The notes: generated by a model not told the origin, from the sequence alone. 64,000 nucleotides of DNA from Verrucomicrobiales bacterium (GCA_005809105.1 SYLI01000006.1:1-64000), one strand, 5' to 3'; shown: positions 1 through 10,079, counted from the first letter of the stretch. Numbers and translations: made by a program.

Positions 1-1
1 A

Positions 2-238
2 CCCACGCGCGGCATTGACGTGGGCGCGCGTCAGGAAATCTATCACCTCATCAACCAGCTGGCGGCGCAGGGCAAAGCCATCCTGCTCATCAGCTCAGAT
101 TTGCCCGAGGTGCTGGGGATGAGCGACCGCGTGCTGGTGATGCGCGAAGGGCGCGTGATGGGCGAGATTGCCGACGCGTCGCGCGCCACGCAGCAGGACG
201 TCATGGCGTTGGCCACGGCCGACGCCGCAGCCGCATGA
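2..238 (+). CDS. Sugar ABC transporter ATP-binding protein, C-terminal fragment (truncated by window start)
   Basis: Frame 2 reads [52 protein letters not shown], typical of the second half of RbsA/MglA-type ATPases; ATGA overlap with the next gene. Confidence 0.9.
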   Translation, partial: PTRGIDVGARQEIYHLINQLAAQGKAILLISSDLPEVLGMSDRVLVMREGRVMGEIADASRATQQDVMALATADAAAA

Positions 239-1617
239 GCACCAAGTGGCACACCCGTCTATTGACCGAGCACGGCTCGCTGCTGGTGCTGCTACTGCTC
301 TGCGTTTACTACAGTGTGGTCACGTGGGCCGAGCAGCATCCCGTTACACCGCAATCGGGCCGTCAGCTGGCGCGCGCCATTTCCACCGCGCCGGATCAGC
401 GCGTGCTGATTGTGATTCGGCCGACGGACGCCGACCGCGTTTTCGCCCTCGCACTCAAGCAGGAGCTCTCGGCCCGCGGCGCGCAGCTGGTGGAGCCCAT
501 CGTCGAAGGCGCCCCGGCCGACGTGCGCGTGGCGCTAGAGCGCATTGGGGCCGAGGGTGGACGCGTGGATGCCATCGCCACCCACCAGCCTGCGTCGGAA
601 TGGGGCCCCTTGCAGCCGGAGCGGCTGGTGGAGATGGCGGCCCATTTCCCGGGGCTCAAAGATATCCGCGTCCACCGGCCAGCGAGTCACTGGTGGCCCA
701 CCTTTCTCACCCGCGGCAACTTGCTCAACGTCATCAACCAGAATGCCGACATCGCTATCATCGCCATCGGCATGACCTTGGTGATCATCGCCGGGGGCAT
801 CGACCTGTCGGTGGGCAGCCTGCTGGCGTTGGCGGGAGTGACGGCCGCCGTGTCCATCCATCATGCCGCCGCCGGCGCGAACGCTTCGCTGGCGGGGCTG
901 CTGGGGTGCGGGCTGCTGGCGGTCGTGTTGGGCGCGGCTGCGGGGGCGTTTTCGGGCGTGATGGTGACGCGCTTTGGGGTGCCTGCGTTTGTCGTGACGC
1001 TGGGGGTGATGATGGTGGCGCGCGGCGTGGCGCTCATCGTGGCAGTGCAACACCAGCGCGTGTTGTCCGGCGGCGCGACGGAGGGAACGCCCGAGGCCGT
1101 CAAGATTGCCGCGAGGGCGTTTGGCGCGCTGGGCAACGGCGCCTTGCTGGGCATCCCCAATCCTGTGTGGCTGATGGCGACTCTCTACGTGCTGGCGCAC
1201 GTGGTGATGACGCGCACCACGCTGGGCAGGCGCATCTACGCGGTAGGGGGCAACCCCGAGGCGGCGCGACTTTCGGGCGTGCCGGTGCGCGCGGTGCTGG
1301 TGGGGGTGTTTGCGCTGTGCGGTGCCTTGGCGGGTTTGGCGGGTCTGGTGGACGCGTCGCGCTTTGAGGGCGGCCGGCCCAACGCGGGCGAACTCTACGA
1401 GCTGCAGGTGATCGCCGCGGTGGTGGTGGGTGGCACGAGTCTGGCGGGCGGGCAGGGGAGAATTTTTGGCACGCTGGTGGGCTCGCTCATCATCGCCGTG
1501 ATTCAGAACGGGCTCAACATGGCCGGCGTTAAAAGCTACGAGCAGAAGGTGGTGTTTGGCCTGCTCATCCTCGCGGCGGTGCTGCTGGATCGGTGGAAGA
1601 AACACCGGCCGGCCTGA
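235..1617 (+). CDS. Sugar ABC transporter permease (RbsC-like) with extra extracytoplasmic domain after TM1
   Basis: 460 aa; [19 protein letters not shown] and [19 protein letters not shown] motifs of the BPD_transp_2 family; about 115 aa hydrophilic insertion between TM1 and TM2. Confidence 0.92.
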   Translation: MSTKWHTRLLTEHGSLLVLLLLCVYYSVVTWAEQHPVTPQSGRQLARAISTAPDQRVLIVIRPTDADRVFALALKQELSARGAQLVEPIVEGAPADVRVALERIGAEGGRVDAIATHQPASEWGPLQPERLVEMAAHFPGLKDIRVHRPASHWWPTFLTRGNLLNVINQNADIAIIAIGMTLVIIAGGIDLSVGSLLALAGVTAAVSIHHAAAGANASLAGLLGCGLLAVVLGAAAGAFSGVMVTRFGVPAFVVTLGVMMVARGVALIVAVQHQRVLSGGATEGTPEAVKIAARAFGALGNGALLGIPNPVWLMATLYVLAHVVMTRTTLGRRIYAVGGNPEAARLSGVPVRAVLVGVFALCGALAGLAGLVDASRFEGGRPNAGELYELQVIAAVVVGGTSLAGGQGRIFGTLVGSLIIAVIQNGLNMAGVKSYEQKVVFGLLILAAVLLDRWKKHRPA

Positions 1618-1629
1618 CGGAGCGTACGG

Positions 1630-2883
1630 CTACATCTCCGGTTCGGCTTCGATCACCGCCGCACGACCCGCTTGGATTTTTCCAATGGTCTCCACGGCGG
1701 CCTTCACTGGCGCGGCGCCGCTCAGAATTCCAAACTTGAGGCTAAACTCGCGCGCCTCGCCGGGCTTGAGCTTTGCCACCCGCCCACGTTCGCGCTCCCA
1801 GCTGCGGTTGTGCGGAAAGCTTGTGCCCGGCTCCAGCCCGGTGACGTAGCCATCGGCCCGCGCGGCCGTGTTCTTCCACTGCGTGAGATAGGGCAGCTCC
1901 TTGACGCTCCAGCTCATGGTCATGCCGCGGTCAGCACCCGCGTTGTGCAGCAAAACGGTGGTGCGCCCGGCGGCGTCGGCCAGGGGCGCAAGTTGATACA
2001 CCTCTTCAATAAATCCCGTGGCGGGAGCCGCGTAGATATTCCATCGCGCGGCCGACTTGGCGGCGTGCGCGTTAAAGGGTACCACGCGGGCCACCGGTGC
2101 CACGACGCGCGCACCGGCATCGAGCAGCGGCGCGCCGAAGTTGGCGTGATAGATCAGCATGAACTCCTGATCGGTGGCGCCATGGTTGGTGAGCCGGTCG
2201 CGCAGGGAGAATTCCGCAGAGCCCGGTGCCGTGCTGACTTCCGTCCACAACTCCAGCTTGGGGCCAAAGAACACGCGCTCGTCCACGCGCCCGCGCACGC
2301 GCAACGTGTGAGGCGGCTCGCGGTCCACCTCCACCACCACCTCCGCCGCCGGCACGTTGGCAATCTTCCCGTGCAGCGTGAGGTCCATCTCGCCCGTGGC
2401 GCCGGTGTTGGTGATGAACTTGTCGCGTCCGGGGTGGCCTGCAAACTCAAGGCCGCACCGAGCCATCCACTCGTTAAAACCCTCAATCCAGCCCAGCCCT
2501 CCGCGGCTTTCCAGATTGATATGGCGAGGATGCACCACCTCCTTGATGGGCGAATCCCAGCCCAGCCGAACGTCGCCCATCGTGACATCCAGCACGCCCA
2601 TGCCGCGCGTGGGGATGATGCGAATCTTGAGCCGGCCGTTGTCGAGCGTCACCAGTTCCACGCCTTCCTGCTTTCCCCCGTGCAGGGTGGTCTTTGTGAT
2701 GTGCCATCGCGCATCGGCGGGGCTTCCGGGCAGGTCCTGGGCGCTTAAGCGCCATTCAGAGGTGTGCAGGTTTTGCCCGGTGCTGGTGAGCGTCTTCTGG
2801 AAGGGTTGTGCGGCGTGGGCGGGAACTGCGGCGCACATGGCGCACGCCGCGGCTGCGGCGGCCCAAGGCAGGAGGGATTTCAT
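1630..2883 (-). CDS. Secreted DUF4432 / aldose-1-epimerase-like protein
   Basis: Start MKSLLPWAAAAAACAMCAAVPAHAAQ (signal peptide); RGMGVLDVTMGDVRLGWDSPIKEVVHP, GGLGWIEGFNEWMARCGLEFAG. Confidence 0.75.
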   Translation of the reverse strand: MKSLLPWAAAAAACAMCAAVPAHAAQPFQKTLTSTGQNLHTSEWRLSAQDLPGSPADARWHITKTTLHGGKQEGVELVTLDNGRLKIRIIPTRGMGVLDVTMGDVRLGWDSPIKEVVHPRHINLESRGGLGWIEGFNEWMARCGLEFAGHPGRDKFITNTGATGEMDLTLHGKIANVPAAEVVVEVDREPPHTLRVRGRVDERVFFGPKLELWTEVSTAPGSAEFSLRDRLTNHGATDQEFMLIYHANFGAPLLDAGARVVAPVARVVPFNAHAAKSAARWNIYAAPATGFIEEVYQLAPLADAAGRTTVLLHNAGADRGMTMSWSVKELPYLTQWKNTAARADGYVTGLEPGTSFPHNRSWERERGRVAKLKPGEAREFSLKFGILSGAAPVKAAVETIGKIQAGRAAVIEAEPEM

Positions 2884-2938
2884 GTGCGCATGACGCCGTG
2901 CCGGAGGCGCTTCGACAACAAAAAACGGTTTCTTGTGT

Positions 2939-4420
2939 CTACTCGTAGCGCAGGGCCTCCACCGGGTCCAGACGCGCGGCGCGCATGGCCGGATACACAC
3001 CGGCGAGCAATCCAAAAAGCGTGGTGAACACCAGCAGCCCCCCAAAGAGCCAGGAGGGCGGCAGGAAGAGGTCGGTGTTGCCCAGCACGTCGGGCCAGCG
3101 ATGAGCCGCCCACACATTGCCGAGGCTGCAGAGCAGCCAGCCGCCGCAGCCGCCGGCGATGCCGCCAAGGAACCCGATGGCCGCGGCCTCAACGGCAAAC
3201 ATCCACGCCACCAGCCGCCGCGTGGCGCCCAGTGCCTGCAGCACGCCGATTTCACGGCGCCGCTCAAACACCGCCATCAACAGCGTGTTCACGATGGAGA
3301 ACGCCGCCACGACGAAGGCGATGCCGCCAAAGATGAGCAGGAGCTTCTGCAGGGTGACAAAGAGGCTGTGCAACTCGCCCAGCAAGTCCTCCACCGACCG
3401 CGGCACCAGCCCGAGAGCGCGTACGGCCTGCTTGACGGCAGGCACATCCGCCGCCTCGTTGACGCGCAGCAGCGCGCCCAGCCCGAACGCCCGCTCGGTG
3501 TAGAGGTCGGGGTTGCGGAGCAGGATGCGGCCCATCTCGCGTGCGTATTCGTCGGGGACATAGACCAGATTTGAGAGCAGCCCTTTGCGGGCGACACCCA
3601 CGACCTTGGCCGGAAACGTCCGTGCGTCCGTGCCGTTGCCTTCGCGCTCAAAGGCCTGGAGCGTGTCGGCCATTTCCCCCAGCTGCATGAAGAGTGCGAG
3701 CATGGCCTCATCGGGGTCCGCCGGAGGTTTGCGCACCAAATCAAAGAGGCGGCGCAGTTCGGCGGGCGTGTCGCCGGCCAGCCGCGGCTGGCCGGTGATG
3801 TTGAGCAGCGGATGCTCGCTGATGTTAAGCAGCACCGTTTGGCCAAGGAGCGCGTCGGCCGACGCCAGGCCCAGCGACTGCAGATAGGCCTCGGACACGA
3901 TACATTCATGCGCCGAGTCGCTGCTAAACCCGCGGCCTTTTAGCAGCAGCTCCGGCCCGGCCTGGATCCACGGCACCACGATGGTGTCAAACTCGCGCGG
4001 ATCGCCGCGCACCTGCAGCGACCGGGCCAGGATGAACACCATGGGTTGCACGGCGCTCACTCCAGGGATGCGCCGCAGTCCCTCCACCTGCGCGGGCTCA
4101 AGGTACTTGATCTGGAAGGCGCCGATGAACTCGTCCTCCTTTTCCGAGGTGATCTCACGCGGCGCGCGGCCCAGCCCGGTGACCATCGACTGCGCCAGCC
4201 GCGCCGGATTGATGCCGCTCTTGGGCCACGCCTCCACCAGGCGGGGGTTGGCCAGGGCGCGCACCTGATGGTCGAGAAATTGCGAGAGGCCGTGGCCCAG
4301 CGAGACGATGAGCACCACCGCCAGCGCACCGATGACGACGCCTGCCATGGTGAGCGCCGCGCGCGTCTTCTTGCGCGTGAGATTGCGCGCCACCTCGGCG
4401 ATGAGATCGGGCGGCGTCAT
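2939..4420 (-). CDS. ABC transporter permease, MacB/FtsX type
   Basis: 493 aa; MTPPDLIAEVARNLTRKKTRAALTMAGVVIGALAVV and C-terminal FERRREIGVLQALGATRRLV; 4-bp overlap with the upstream ATPase. Confidence 0.9.
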   Translation of the reverse strand: MTPPDLIAEVARNLTRKKTRAALTMAGVVIGALAVVLIVSLGHGLSQFLDHQVRALANPRLVEAWPKSGINPARLAQSMVTGLGRAPREITSEKEDEFIGAFQIKYLEPAQVEGLRRIPGVSAVQPMVFILARSLQVRGDPREFDTIVVPWIQAGPELLLKGRGFSSDSAHECIVSEAYLQSLGLASADALLGQTVLLNISEHPLLNITGQPRLAGDTPAELRRLFDLVRKPPADPDEAMLALFMQLGEMADTLQAFEREGNGTDARTFPAKVVGVARKGLLSNLVYVPDEYAREMGRILLRNPDLYTERAFGLGALLRVNEAADVPAVKQAVRALGLVPRSVEDLLGELHSLFVTLQKLLLIFGGIAFVVAAFSIVNTLLMAVFERRREIGVLQALGATRRLVAWMFAVEAAAIGFLGGIAGGCGGWLLCSLGNVWAAHRWPDVLGNTDLFLPPSWLFGGLLVFTTLFGLLAGVYPAMRAARLDPVEALRYE

Positions 4421-5106
4421 GAGGCGGCGGGATGGGCGGGATGAAGCGCGCCGTCGGTCATGTTAAAGCGCACCGGTGCGCGGCGGGCCACATCCAGGTT
4501 GTGGGTGACGAGCAGCATCGTGATGCGCTGCCTGGCGTTGAGTTCCACGAGCAAGTCGGCAATCTGCCGGCCCGTGTGGACGTCGAGGTTCCCCGTGGGC
4601 TCATCGGCCAGCAGCAGGCGCGGCTGATTGGCCAGCGCCCGGGCGAGGGCCACCCGCTGGCGTTCGCCGCCCGAGAGCTGCCGAGGCAGGTGCGCGGCGC
4701 GTTGCGTGAGCCCCACCTGCGTGATGAGGCCCTCGGCGCGCTCCCGCCGTGCGGCGCGCGGCATGCCCGAGAGTTTGAGCGGCAGCTCCACATTCTCCAG
4801 CGCCGTCAGGTGGCTGAGCAGGAAGAAATCCTGGAAGACAAACCCCACCGAGGTGCGTCGATAGGCCGCCAGATCGTCGGCGGCCAGTTGGTGCAGCGGC
4901 CTGCCGTCCACCGTGATGGCACCCGAGGTGGGCGTGTCCAGTCCTCCCAGCAGTGCCAGCAGAGTGGATTTGCCCGAGCCGCTGGGCCCGACGATGGACG
5001 CCAAAGCACCCGTGTCCAGCGTGAGCGCAAGATTGTCGACGGCGCGCACTTCGCTGTCCCCCACGCGAAAGACGCGTGTCAACCTGTCGATGCGGATGGT
5101 GGCCAT
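4417..5106 (-). CDS. ABC transporter ATP-binding protein, LolD/MacB type
   Basis: Start MATIRIDRLTRVFRVGDSEVRAVDNL; Walker A GPSGSGKSTLL, signature LSGGERQRVALARAL, Walker B LLLADEPTGNLD. Confidence 0.95.
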   Translation of the reverse strand: MATIRIDRLTRVFRVGDSEVRAVDNLALTLDTGALASIVGPSGSGKSTLLALLGGLDTPTSGAITVDGRPLHQLAADDLAAYRRTSVGFVFQDFFLLSHLTALENVELPLKLSGMPRAARRERAEGLITQVGLTQRAAHLPRQLSGGERQRVALARALANQPRLLLADEPTGNLDVHTGRQIADLLVELNARQRITMLLVTHNLDVARRAPVRFNMTDGALHPAHPAAS

Positions 5107-5192
5107 GGCCCGCGAAAGGCGCTTCGCGCCCAAGGGCTGTGTCGCCCCTTTGCGAGGCGCTTGGCAACTAGAAAAACGGCCGGGAAGGCCCC

Positions 5193-5918
5193 TTAGGCCG
5201 CCAGCGGGATGGCGGTTGCGGGCCGGATCGGCAAGGCTGCGGGGGCCTCGTTGCGCGCGGCCCTGGCGCGGCGCGTCGCATGCCGTTCGCGATCCATGAG
5301 GCGCAGGAGAATGGCGCGCATGCGGTGACGGGCGCGGTGGGCGCGCACGCGAACCGACGTCGACGACCACCCGGTGCACCGGCAGATTTCCTCGATGCTG
5401 TGGCCTTCGATGGACTGCATGGTGACCACCAGCCGGTCGCCCGCGGACATCTCGGCAAAGACAAGGTCGAGAATCTCCCTCGCGCAACGCTGATTCTGGG
5501 CCGGGTGGTCCGGGCCGGTGTTGAGCCAGTCCAGCGCGTCCTCGCCCAGTTCGGCAAAGCCGACAGCCTTGATGCGGCGCACCTGATAGCGGACATGATC
5601 CAGCGCCACGTTCACCGTGATGCGCGAGAGCCAGTGCTCGAAGGGCGCCTCACCCACGTACTGTCCGAGATTGCGCCAGGCCTTGAGAAAGGTCTCCTGG
5701 GCCAGATCCTCCACGAGGTGCGCGTCGCGCTCGTACTTGCCCAGAATGGCAAACACCTGCCGTTGGTGGCGGCGGACGAGCGTGGCGAAAACCCCGGTGT
5801 CGCCGGCGCGCACGCGCTCGACCATCTCCAGGTCCTCTTGGGCGCGGGTGGCTACAGAAACCTCTGGGATGCCCGCGGCGAGCGGAGCTTCCAAGGCGGG
5901 CAAGGTGTTTGTCATCAT
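5193..5918 (-). CDS. ECF-type RNA polymerase sigma factor
   Basis: MTNTLPALEAP...FATLVRRHQRQVFAILGKYERDAHLVEDLAQETFLKAWRNL (region 2) and HSIEEICRCTGWSSTSVRVRAHRARHRM (region 4). Confidence 0.9.
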   Translation of the reverse strand: MMTNTLPALEAPLAAGIPEVSVATRAQEDLEMVERVRAGDTGVFATLVRRHQRQVFAILGKYERDAHLVEDLAQETFLKAWRNLGQYVGEAPFEHWLSRITVNVALDHVRYQVRRIKAVGFAELGEDALDWLNTGPDHPAQNQRCAREILDLVFAEMSAGDRLVVTMQSIEGHSIEEICRCTGWSSTSVRVRAHRARHRMRAILLRLMDRERHATRRARAARNEAPAALPIRPATAIPLAA

Positions 5919-6066
5919 GTTTGCCTTCGTAACATCCGTGCTGGCACGGGTGTCTTGGGAGTGGATTGAAGCGGGCCCATGTAAAGTTTTTGTGTCGCCG
6001 GCCGTCCTGAAATGTAAAGATTTGTCAACGGACCCGGACGGTTGTACCCGGGCCCCCGAATCGACC

Positions 6067-6825
6067 ATGCCCAAGACCCCGCGCAGCGCCTCCAGTCAGC
6101 CTGGCAGCGCGGCGCGCGCGGCCCTCCCAGCCGAGGTCGTGCGCGTGCTGCTGATTGACGACGACACCAAGCTCTGCCGGCTCATCCGCGATTATCTCGC
6201 GCCGCTGGGTTACGCCGTGGACGCGGTGCACCACGGCGCCGACGGGCTGGCGCGGGTGCAGTCGGGATCCTACCGCGCGGTGATTCTGGATGTGATGCTG
6301 CCGGGCATGGACGGTTTTGCCGTGCTCAAGGGCATCCGCCAGCACAGCAATGTGCCCGTGTTGATGCTCACCGGCCGCGGCGAGGAGGCCGACCGCGTGA
6401 TGGGGCTTGAGCTGGGTGCCGACGACTACCTCCCCAAGACGTTCTCAACGCGCGAACTTTTGGCGCGCCTGCGCGCCGTCACCCGGCGTGCCGAGCGCAA
6501 GGCCACCTCGGAGGCCGAGGAGGAGACCCTTTCCAACGGCGGGCTTTCGCTCTCGCCAGGGGCCCGCACCGCCCTGCTGGAGGGCGAGCCCCTGCGGCTG
6601 ACGGCACTGGAGTATGACCTGCTGCTCTGCCTCTTGCGCAGCGCGGGACGCGCGCTCAACCGCGAGCAGATTCTCGACGCCGTGGCAGGCCGCAATTACG
6701 AGGTCTTTGATCGCAGCATTGACGTGCACATCAGTTCATTGCGGCAGAAGCTGGGCGACAACCCCCGCACCCCGCGCTATCTCCAGACCATCCGGTCGGT
6801 GGGATACATGATGGCCAAATTCTGA
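6067..6825 (+). CDS. Two-component response regulator, OmpR/PhoB family
   Basis: VLLIDDDTKLCRLIRDYL, VILDVMLPGMDG, LMLTGRGEEADRVMGLELGADDYLPK, C-terminal winged helix VFDRSIDVHISSLRQKLGDNPRTPRYLQTIRSVGYMM. Confidence 0.95.
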   Translation: MPKTPRSASSQPGSAARAALPAEVVRVLLIDDDTKLCRLIRDYLAPLGYAVDAVHHGADGLARVQSGSYRAVILDVMLPGMDGFAVLKGIRQHSNVPVLMLTGRGEEADRVMGLELGADDYLPKTFSTRELLARLRAVTRRAERKATSEAEEETLSNGGLSLSPGARTALLEGEPLRLTALEYDLLLCLLRSAGRALNREQILDAVAGRNYEVFDRSIDVHISSLRQKLGDNPRTPRYLQTIRSVGYMMAKF

Positions 6826-6835
6826 GGCATTCTTT

Positions 6836-8803
6836 GTGAACCTGCGCCCCACACTCTTCACCAAGATCCTGTTGTGGTTCTTCCTCAATCTCGTACTCAT
6901 CGGGGCAGCCGTGGGGTTGTTTGTCCGCCATCACGCCAGCCCGCTCTCGCCCTTCGCGGGGCCCTTTGAGCAGCGGCTCCGGCAGGTGGGCGAGGTGGTG
7001 TCGCATACACTGAGCCAGGAGCCGCGCGAGACGTGGACGGCGTCTTTGCGCAAGTACTCGGACATCTACCGGATGAACTTCTACTTGGTCGGCACCGAGG
7101 AAAAGGTGCTGGCGGGGGATCTGGTGCAACCGCCGCCGCCGGTGCTGGCGAAGCTCAAGGAATCGGCCCCGCACGCCGTGCCGCTCATGCGTGGTCTTGG
7201 CTCCGGCCGCGACAATCCCGGTTTTCCCCAAGGCGTCCGGCGCGAGGGCAACCGCTCCTATGCCGAGCAGCTCACCTTGCTGCCAGCGCAACGCGAACCC
7301 TTTGAAGCGGCCCGGCGCGAATACGAATCGCGCCAGCGCCGGCTGGGCACCAACACCGCGCTGGTGGGACTGACCCGCGAGGCCTGGTTCGGGAAGTTTC
7401 GAGAATTGCGGTCGGAACTAAAGCAGGAACATCTGAAACTCTCGGCGGGCTTCCTCACCGCGGAGCAGCAGACGCGGTATGAAGGGCTGCTTTCGCGCAA
7501 CGAACGCGACGAGGCGTTGGGGTTCCTCTTCCGACGCCCACTGCCGATGCCGCCGGGCTCCGTCGAGCGCTGGCTGGCGCAGGCCGACACCAACAACGAC
7601 GGGCAGTTGAACCTGGAGGAAATTCAGCAATGGATGGTCGGGCGTGCGCCCGGTGCCACCGAACCCCGTCCGGAACCCGATGCCTTGCAGTCGGCGGCCC
7701 CTCCCGCGCCGGTGTTCTTGGTGTCCACCGCCAATCCGCAGCTCTACTGGGCGGGCACCCCCATCACCGTGCGGGTGCGCGAGGGCGCCGATGAATTGCC
7801 TCAGGATGAGGTTGCAGGACTGCGGCCGGTGCGGCGGGGAGGGGCGCGGCCGGTGCAGTACACGGCCACGCTGCTCACCATGTCCGATTCGATGCACGGC
7901 CACGGGCTCTTCTCTGACCCCGCCCCGTGGCTGGTGCTGCTGGGGGGCGCGGCAGGGTTGTCGGTGCTTTTCTGGATTCCCATGGTGCGGACCATCACCC
8001 GTCCCATGGCGGAGGTGACGGCCGCCACCGAGCGCATCGCCGAGGGCAAGTTTGACACCCGCGTCGGCATCGCGCGCACGGATGAAATCGGCCGCGTGAG
8101 CCAGGCGGTGGATCAGCTGGCGCAGCGGCTCGATGGCTCCATCAAGGGCCAGAAACGGTTTCTAGGCGACATCGCCCATGAGCTGAGCTCACCCATCGCG
8201 CGGCTGCAGGCGGCGCTGGCCGTGCTTGATCAGCGGGCCGAAGCCGCCTCCCGCGATTACGTGGCCGACGCGCAGGAGGAGGTGCAGCACATGTCCGAAC
8301 TGGTGGACGAGCTGCTGATGTTTTCAAAAACAGGCATTCGCCTGCCCGACGCCAAGCTGCAGCCGGTGGAGCTGCGGGCGCTGGCGCAGAGGGTCATTGA
8401 CCGCGAGGCGGCGGCCTCCGTCGAGGTGAGGATGGATCTCGCCGAGAGCCTCCGCGCCAGCGCCGATCCCACGCTGCTCGCGCGCGCGCTGGGCAACCTG
8501 GTGCGCAACGCCGTGCGCTACGCGGGCAAAGGCGGCCCCATCACGCTGCAGGGACGTGTTCATCACGGGCGCGTCGTGCTCACGCTCTCCGACTGTGGTC
8601 CTGGGCTGGCACCCTCGCTGCTTCCCAAGGTGTTCGAGCCGTTGTTCCGGCCGGAATCCGACCGCGGTCGCGAAACAGGCGGTGCCGGGCTGGGGCTGGC
8701 GATTGTGAAGAGTTGCGTGGACGCCTGCCACGGCACCATCACCTGCCGCAATCGCACGCCGAACGGATTGGAATTTGAGATCATCCTCAAGCCCGCAGCC
8801 TGA
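6836..8803 (+). CDS. Sensor histidine kinase (CpxA-like) with periplasmic EF-hand
   Basis: TM1, long periplasmic region, TM2 (APWLVLLGGAAGLSVLFWIPMV), HAMP, H-box FLGDIAHELSSPIARLQ, ATPase motifs NLVRNAVRYA and GAGLGLAIVKS; EF-hand DTNNDGQLNLEE. Confidence 0.93.
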   Translation: MNLRPTLFTKILLWFFLNLVLIGAAVGLFVRHHASPLSPFAGPFEQRLRQVGEVVSHTLSQEPRETWTASLRKYSDIYRMNFYLVGTEEKVLAGDLVQPPPPVLAKLKESAPHAVPLMRGLGSGRDNPGFPQGVRREGNRSYAEQLTLLPAQREPFEAARREYESRQRRLGTNTALVGLTREAWFGKFRELRSELKQEHLKLSAGFLTAEQQTRYEGLLSRNERDEALGFLFRRPLPMPPGSVERWLAQADTNNDGQLNLEEIQQWMVGRAPGATEPRPEPDALQSAAPPAPVFLVSTANPQLYWAGTPITVRVREGADELPQDEVAGLRPVRRGGARPVQYTATLLTMSDSMHGHGLFSDPAPWLVLLGGAAGLSVLFWIPMVRTITRPMAEVTAATERIAEGKFDTRVGIARTDEIGRVSQAVDQLAQRLDGSIKGQKRFLGDIAHELSSPIARLQAALAVLDQRAEAASRDYVADAQEEVQHMSELVDELLMFSKTGIRLPDAKLQPVELRALAQRVIDREAAASVEVRMDLAESLRASADPTLLARALGNLVRNAVRYAGKGGPITLQGRVHHGRVVLTLSDCGPGLAPSLLPKVFEPLFRPESDRGRETGGAGLGLAIVKSCVDACHGTITCRNRTPNGLEFEIILKPAA

Positions 8804-8905
8804 CGCGCCTGCCTCCGCCTCAGGGCCACTGGGGCATTGCCATCACAGCCCAAACCCTGTTAGATTTTTTCCAGAACCTAGGTTGCCGCAGCGGGGCCCA
8901 ATGCC

Positions 8906-9127
8906 ATGATGATTCATGCCGCAAGCTTCAGCATCCACGACCTCTACCGGGGGACGGCGATGGATCGCATGGTGGCGCAGGCCAAGGTGTCCGCGGGCCC
9001 GCTCAATGACTATTTCTACGGGCGAGGCCAAGGCGCGCCACAGATGGTGTTCGAGGGGCTCCCGCCGTATTTCGTAATGAACCTGGATGAGTACCAGCCC
9101 GGCATCTTCTTTAATGCCACCGCCTGA
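8906..9127 (+). CDS. Small hypothetical protein (73 aa)
   Basis: Open frame MMIHAASFSIHDLYRGTAMDRM...PYFVMNLDEYQPGIFFNATA filling an otherwise long intergenic gap; overlaps the next gene's start. No family recognised. Confidence 0.35.
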   Translation: MMIHAASFSIHDLYRGTAMDRMVAQAKVSAGPLNDYFYGRGQGAPQMVFEGLPPYFVMNLDEYQPGIFFNATA

Positions 9128-10079
9128 GGCGGTGCCCGCGGCAGTCCCGACGGGCGCGCTATCCCGGCGAGCGTGGCTGGGAGGGGCGGCCGCCGCCGCC
9201 GCATGGTCGGCCCTGCCCGCGGCCGCTGTGGCAGTCCCCGCCAAGGCGCCGCCGCTTAAGCTAGCCATCGCGACCTACAGCTACTGGCACTTCAAGCCGC
9301 CCAAGGTGAGCGTTCAAACCGTCATCGACAAGGCGGGCGATTTGGGCGCCGAAGGCGTGGACATCCTTCATCGGCAGCTCGACAGCGAGGAGCCGGCCTA
9401 CCTGCAGGAGCTCAAGCGGCGCGCTCTCTCCCGCGGCGTGGCCCTCGTGTGCCTGTCCATCCATCAGGACTTCGTCGACCCCGACCCCGCGGAGCGGCAG
9501 CGCAACATCGACCACACCCTCCACTGCATCAAGCTGGCGCATGCGCTGGGCATCCCGTGCATCCGCCTCAACTCCGGCCGCTGGAACACCATCAAGTCGT
9601 TTGATGAGCTGATGAAAGCCCGCGGCGAGGAACCCGTGTTGCCCGGCCACACCGAGGACGAGGGATTCAAGTGGTGCATCGACTGCATCGAGAAGTGCCT
9701 GCCCTCGGCTGCGAAGCACGGGGTGGTGCTGGCGCTGGAAAACCACTGGGGACTCACCCGCACACCCGCGGGCCTGCTGCGCATCGCGCGCGCCATCGAC
9801 TCGCCGTGGCTGGGCGTGCTCATGGACACGGGCAATTTTCTGGAGGATCCCTATCCCAAACTGGAGGCGATTGCGCCCCGCACGGTGTTCGTGCAGGCCA
9901 AGACCTATTTCGGGGGCGGGGAATGGTACACGCTCGATCTGGACTACCGGCGCGTCGCCCGGATTCTGCGCGCGGCCAACTATCGCGGCTATGTCTCGCT
10001 GGAATTTGAAGGCAAGGAAAACCCCGACACCGCCGTCCCCAAGAGTCTGCAGTTGCTCAGGGAGTCCTTGGCCGGGTAA
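9087..10079 (+). CDS. Sugar phosphate isomerase/epimerase-like TIM-barrel protein with Tat-like leader
   Basis: LSRRAWLGGAAAAAAWSALPAAAVA leader; KLAIATYSYWHFKPPK...VVLALENHWGLTRTPAGLL...LGVLMDTGNF...GYVSLEFEGKE. True start may be 9114. Confidence 0.85.
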   Translation: MSTSPASSLMPPPEAVPAAVPTGALSRRAWLGGAAAAAAWSALPAAAVAVPAKAPPLKLAIATYSYWHFKPPKVSVQTVIDKAGDLGAEGVDILHRQLDSEEPAYLQELKRRALSRGVALVCLSIHQDFVDPDPAERQRNIDHTLHCIKLAHALGIPCIRLNSGRWNTIKSFDELMKARGEEPVLPGHTEDEGFKWCIDCIEKCLPSAAKHGVVLALENHWGLTRTPAGLLRIARAIDSPWLGVLMDTGNFLEDPYPKLEAIAPRTVFVQAKTYFGGGEWYTLDLDYRRVARILRAANYRGYVSLEFEGKENPDTAVPKSLQLLRESLAG

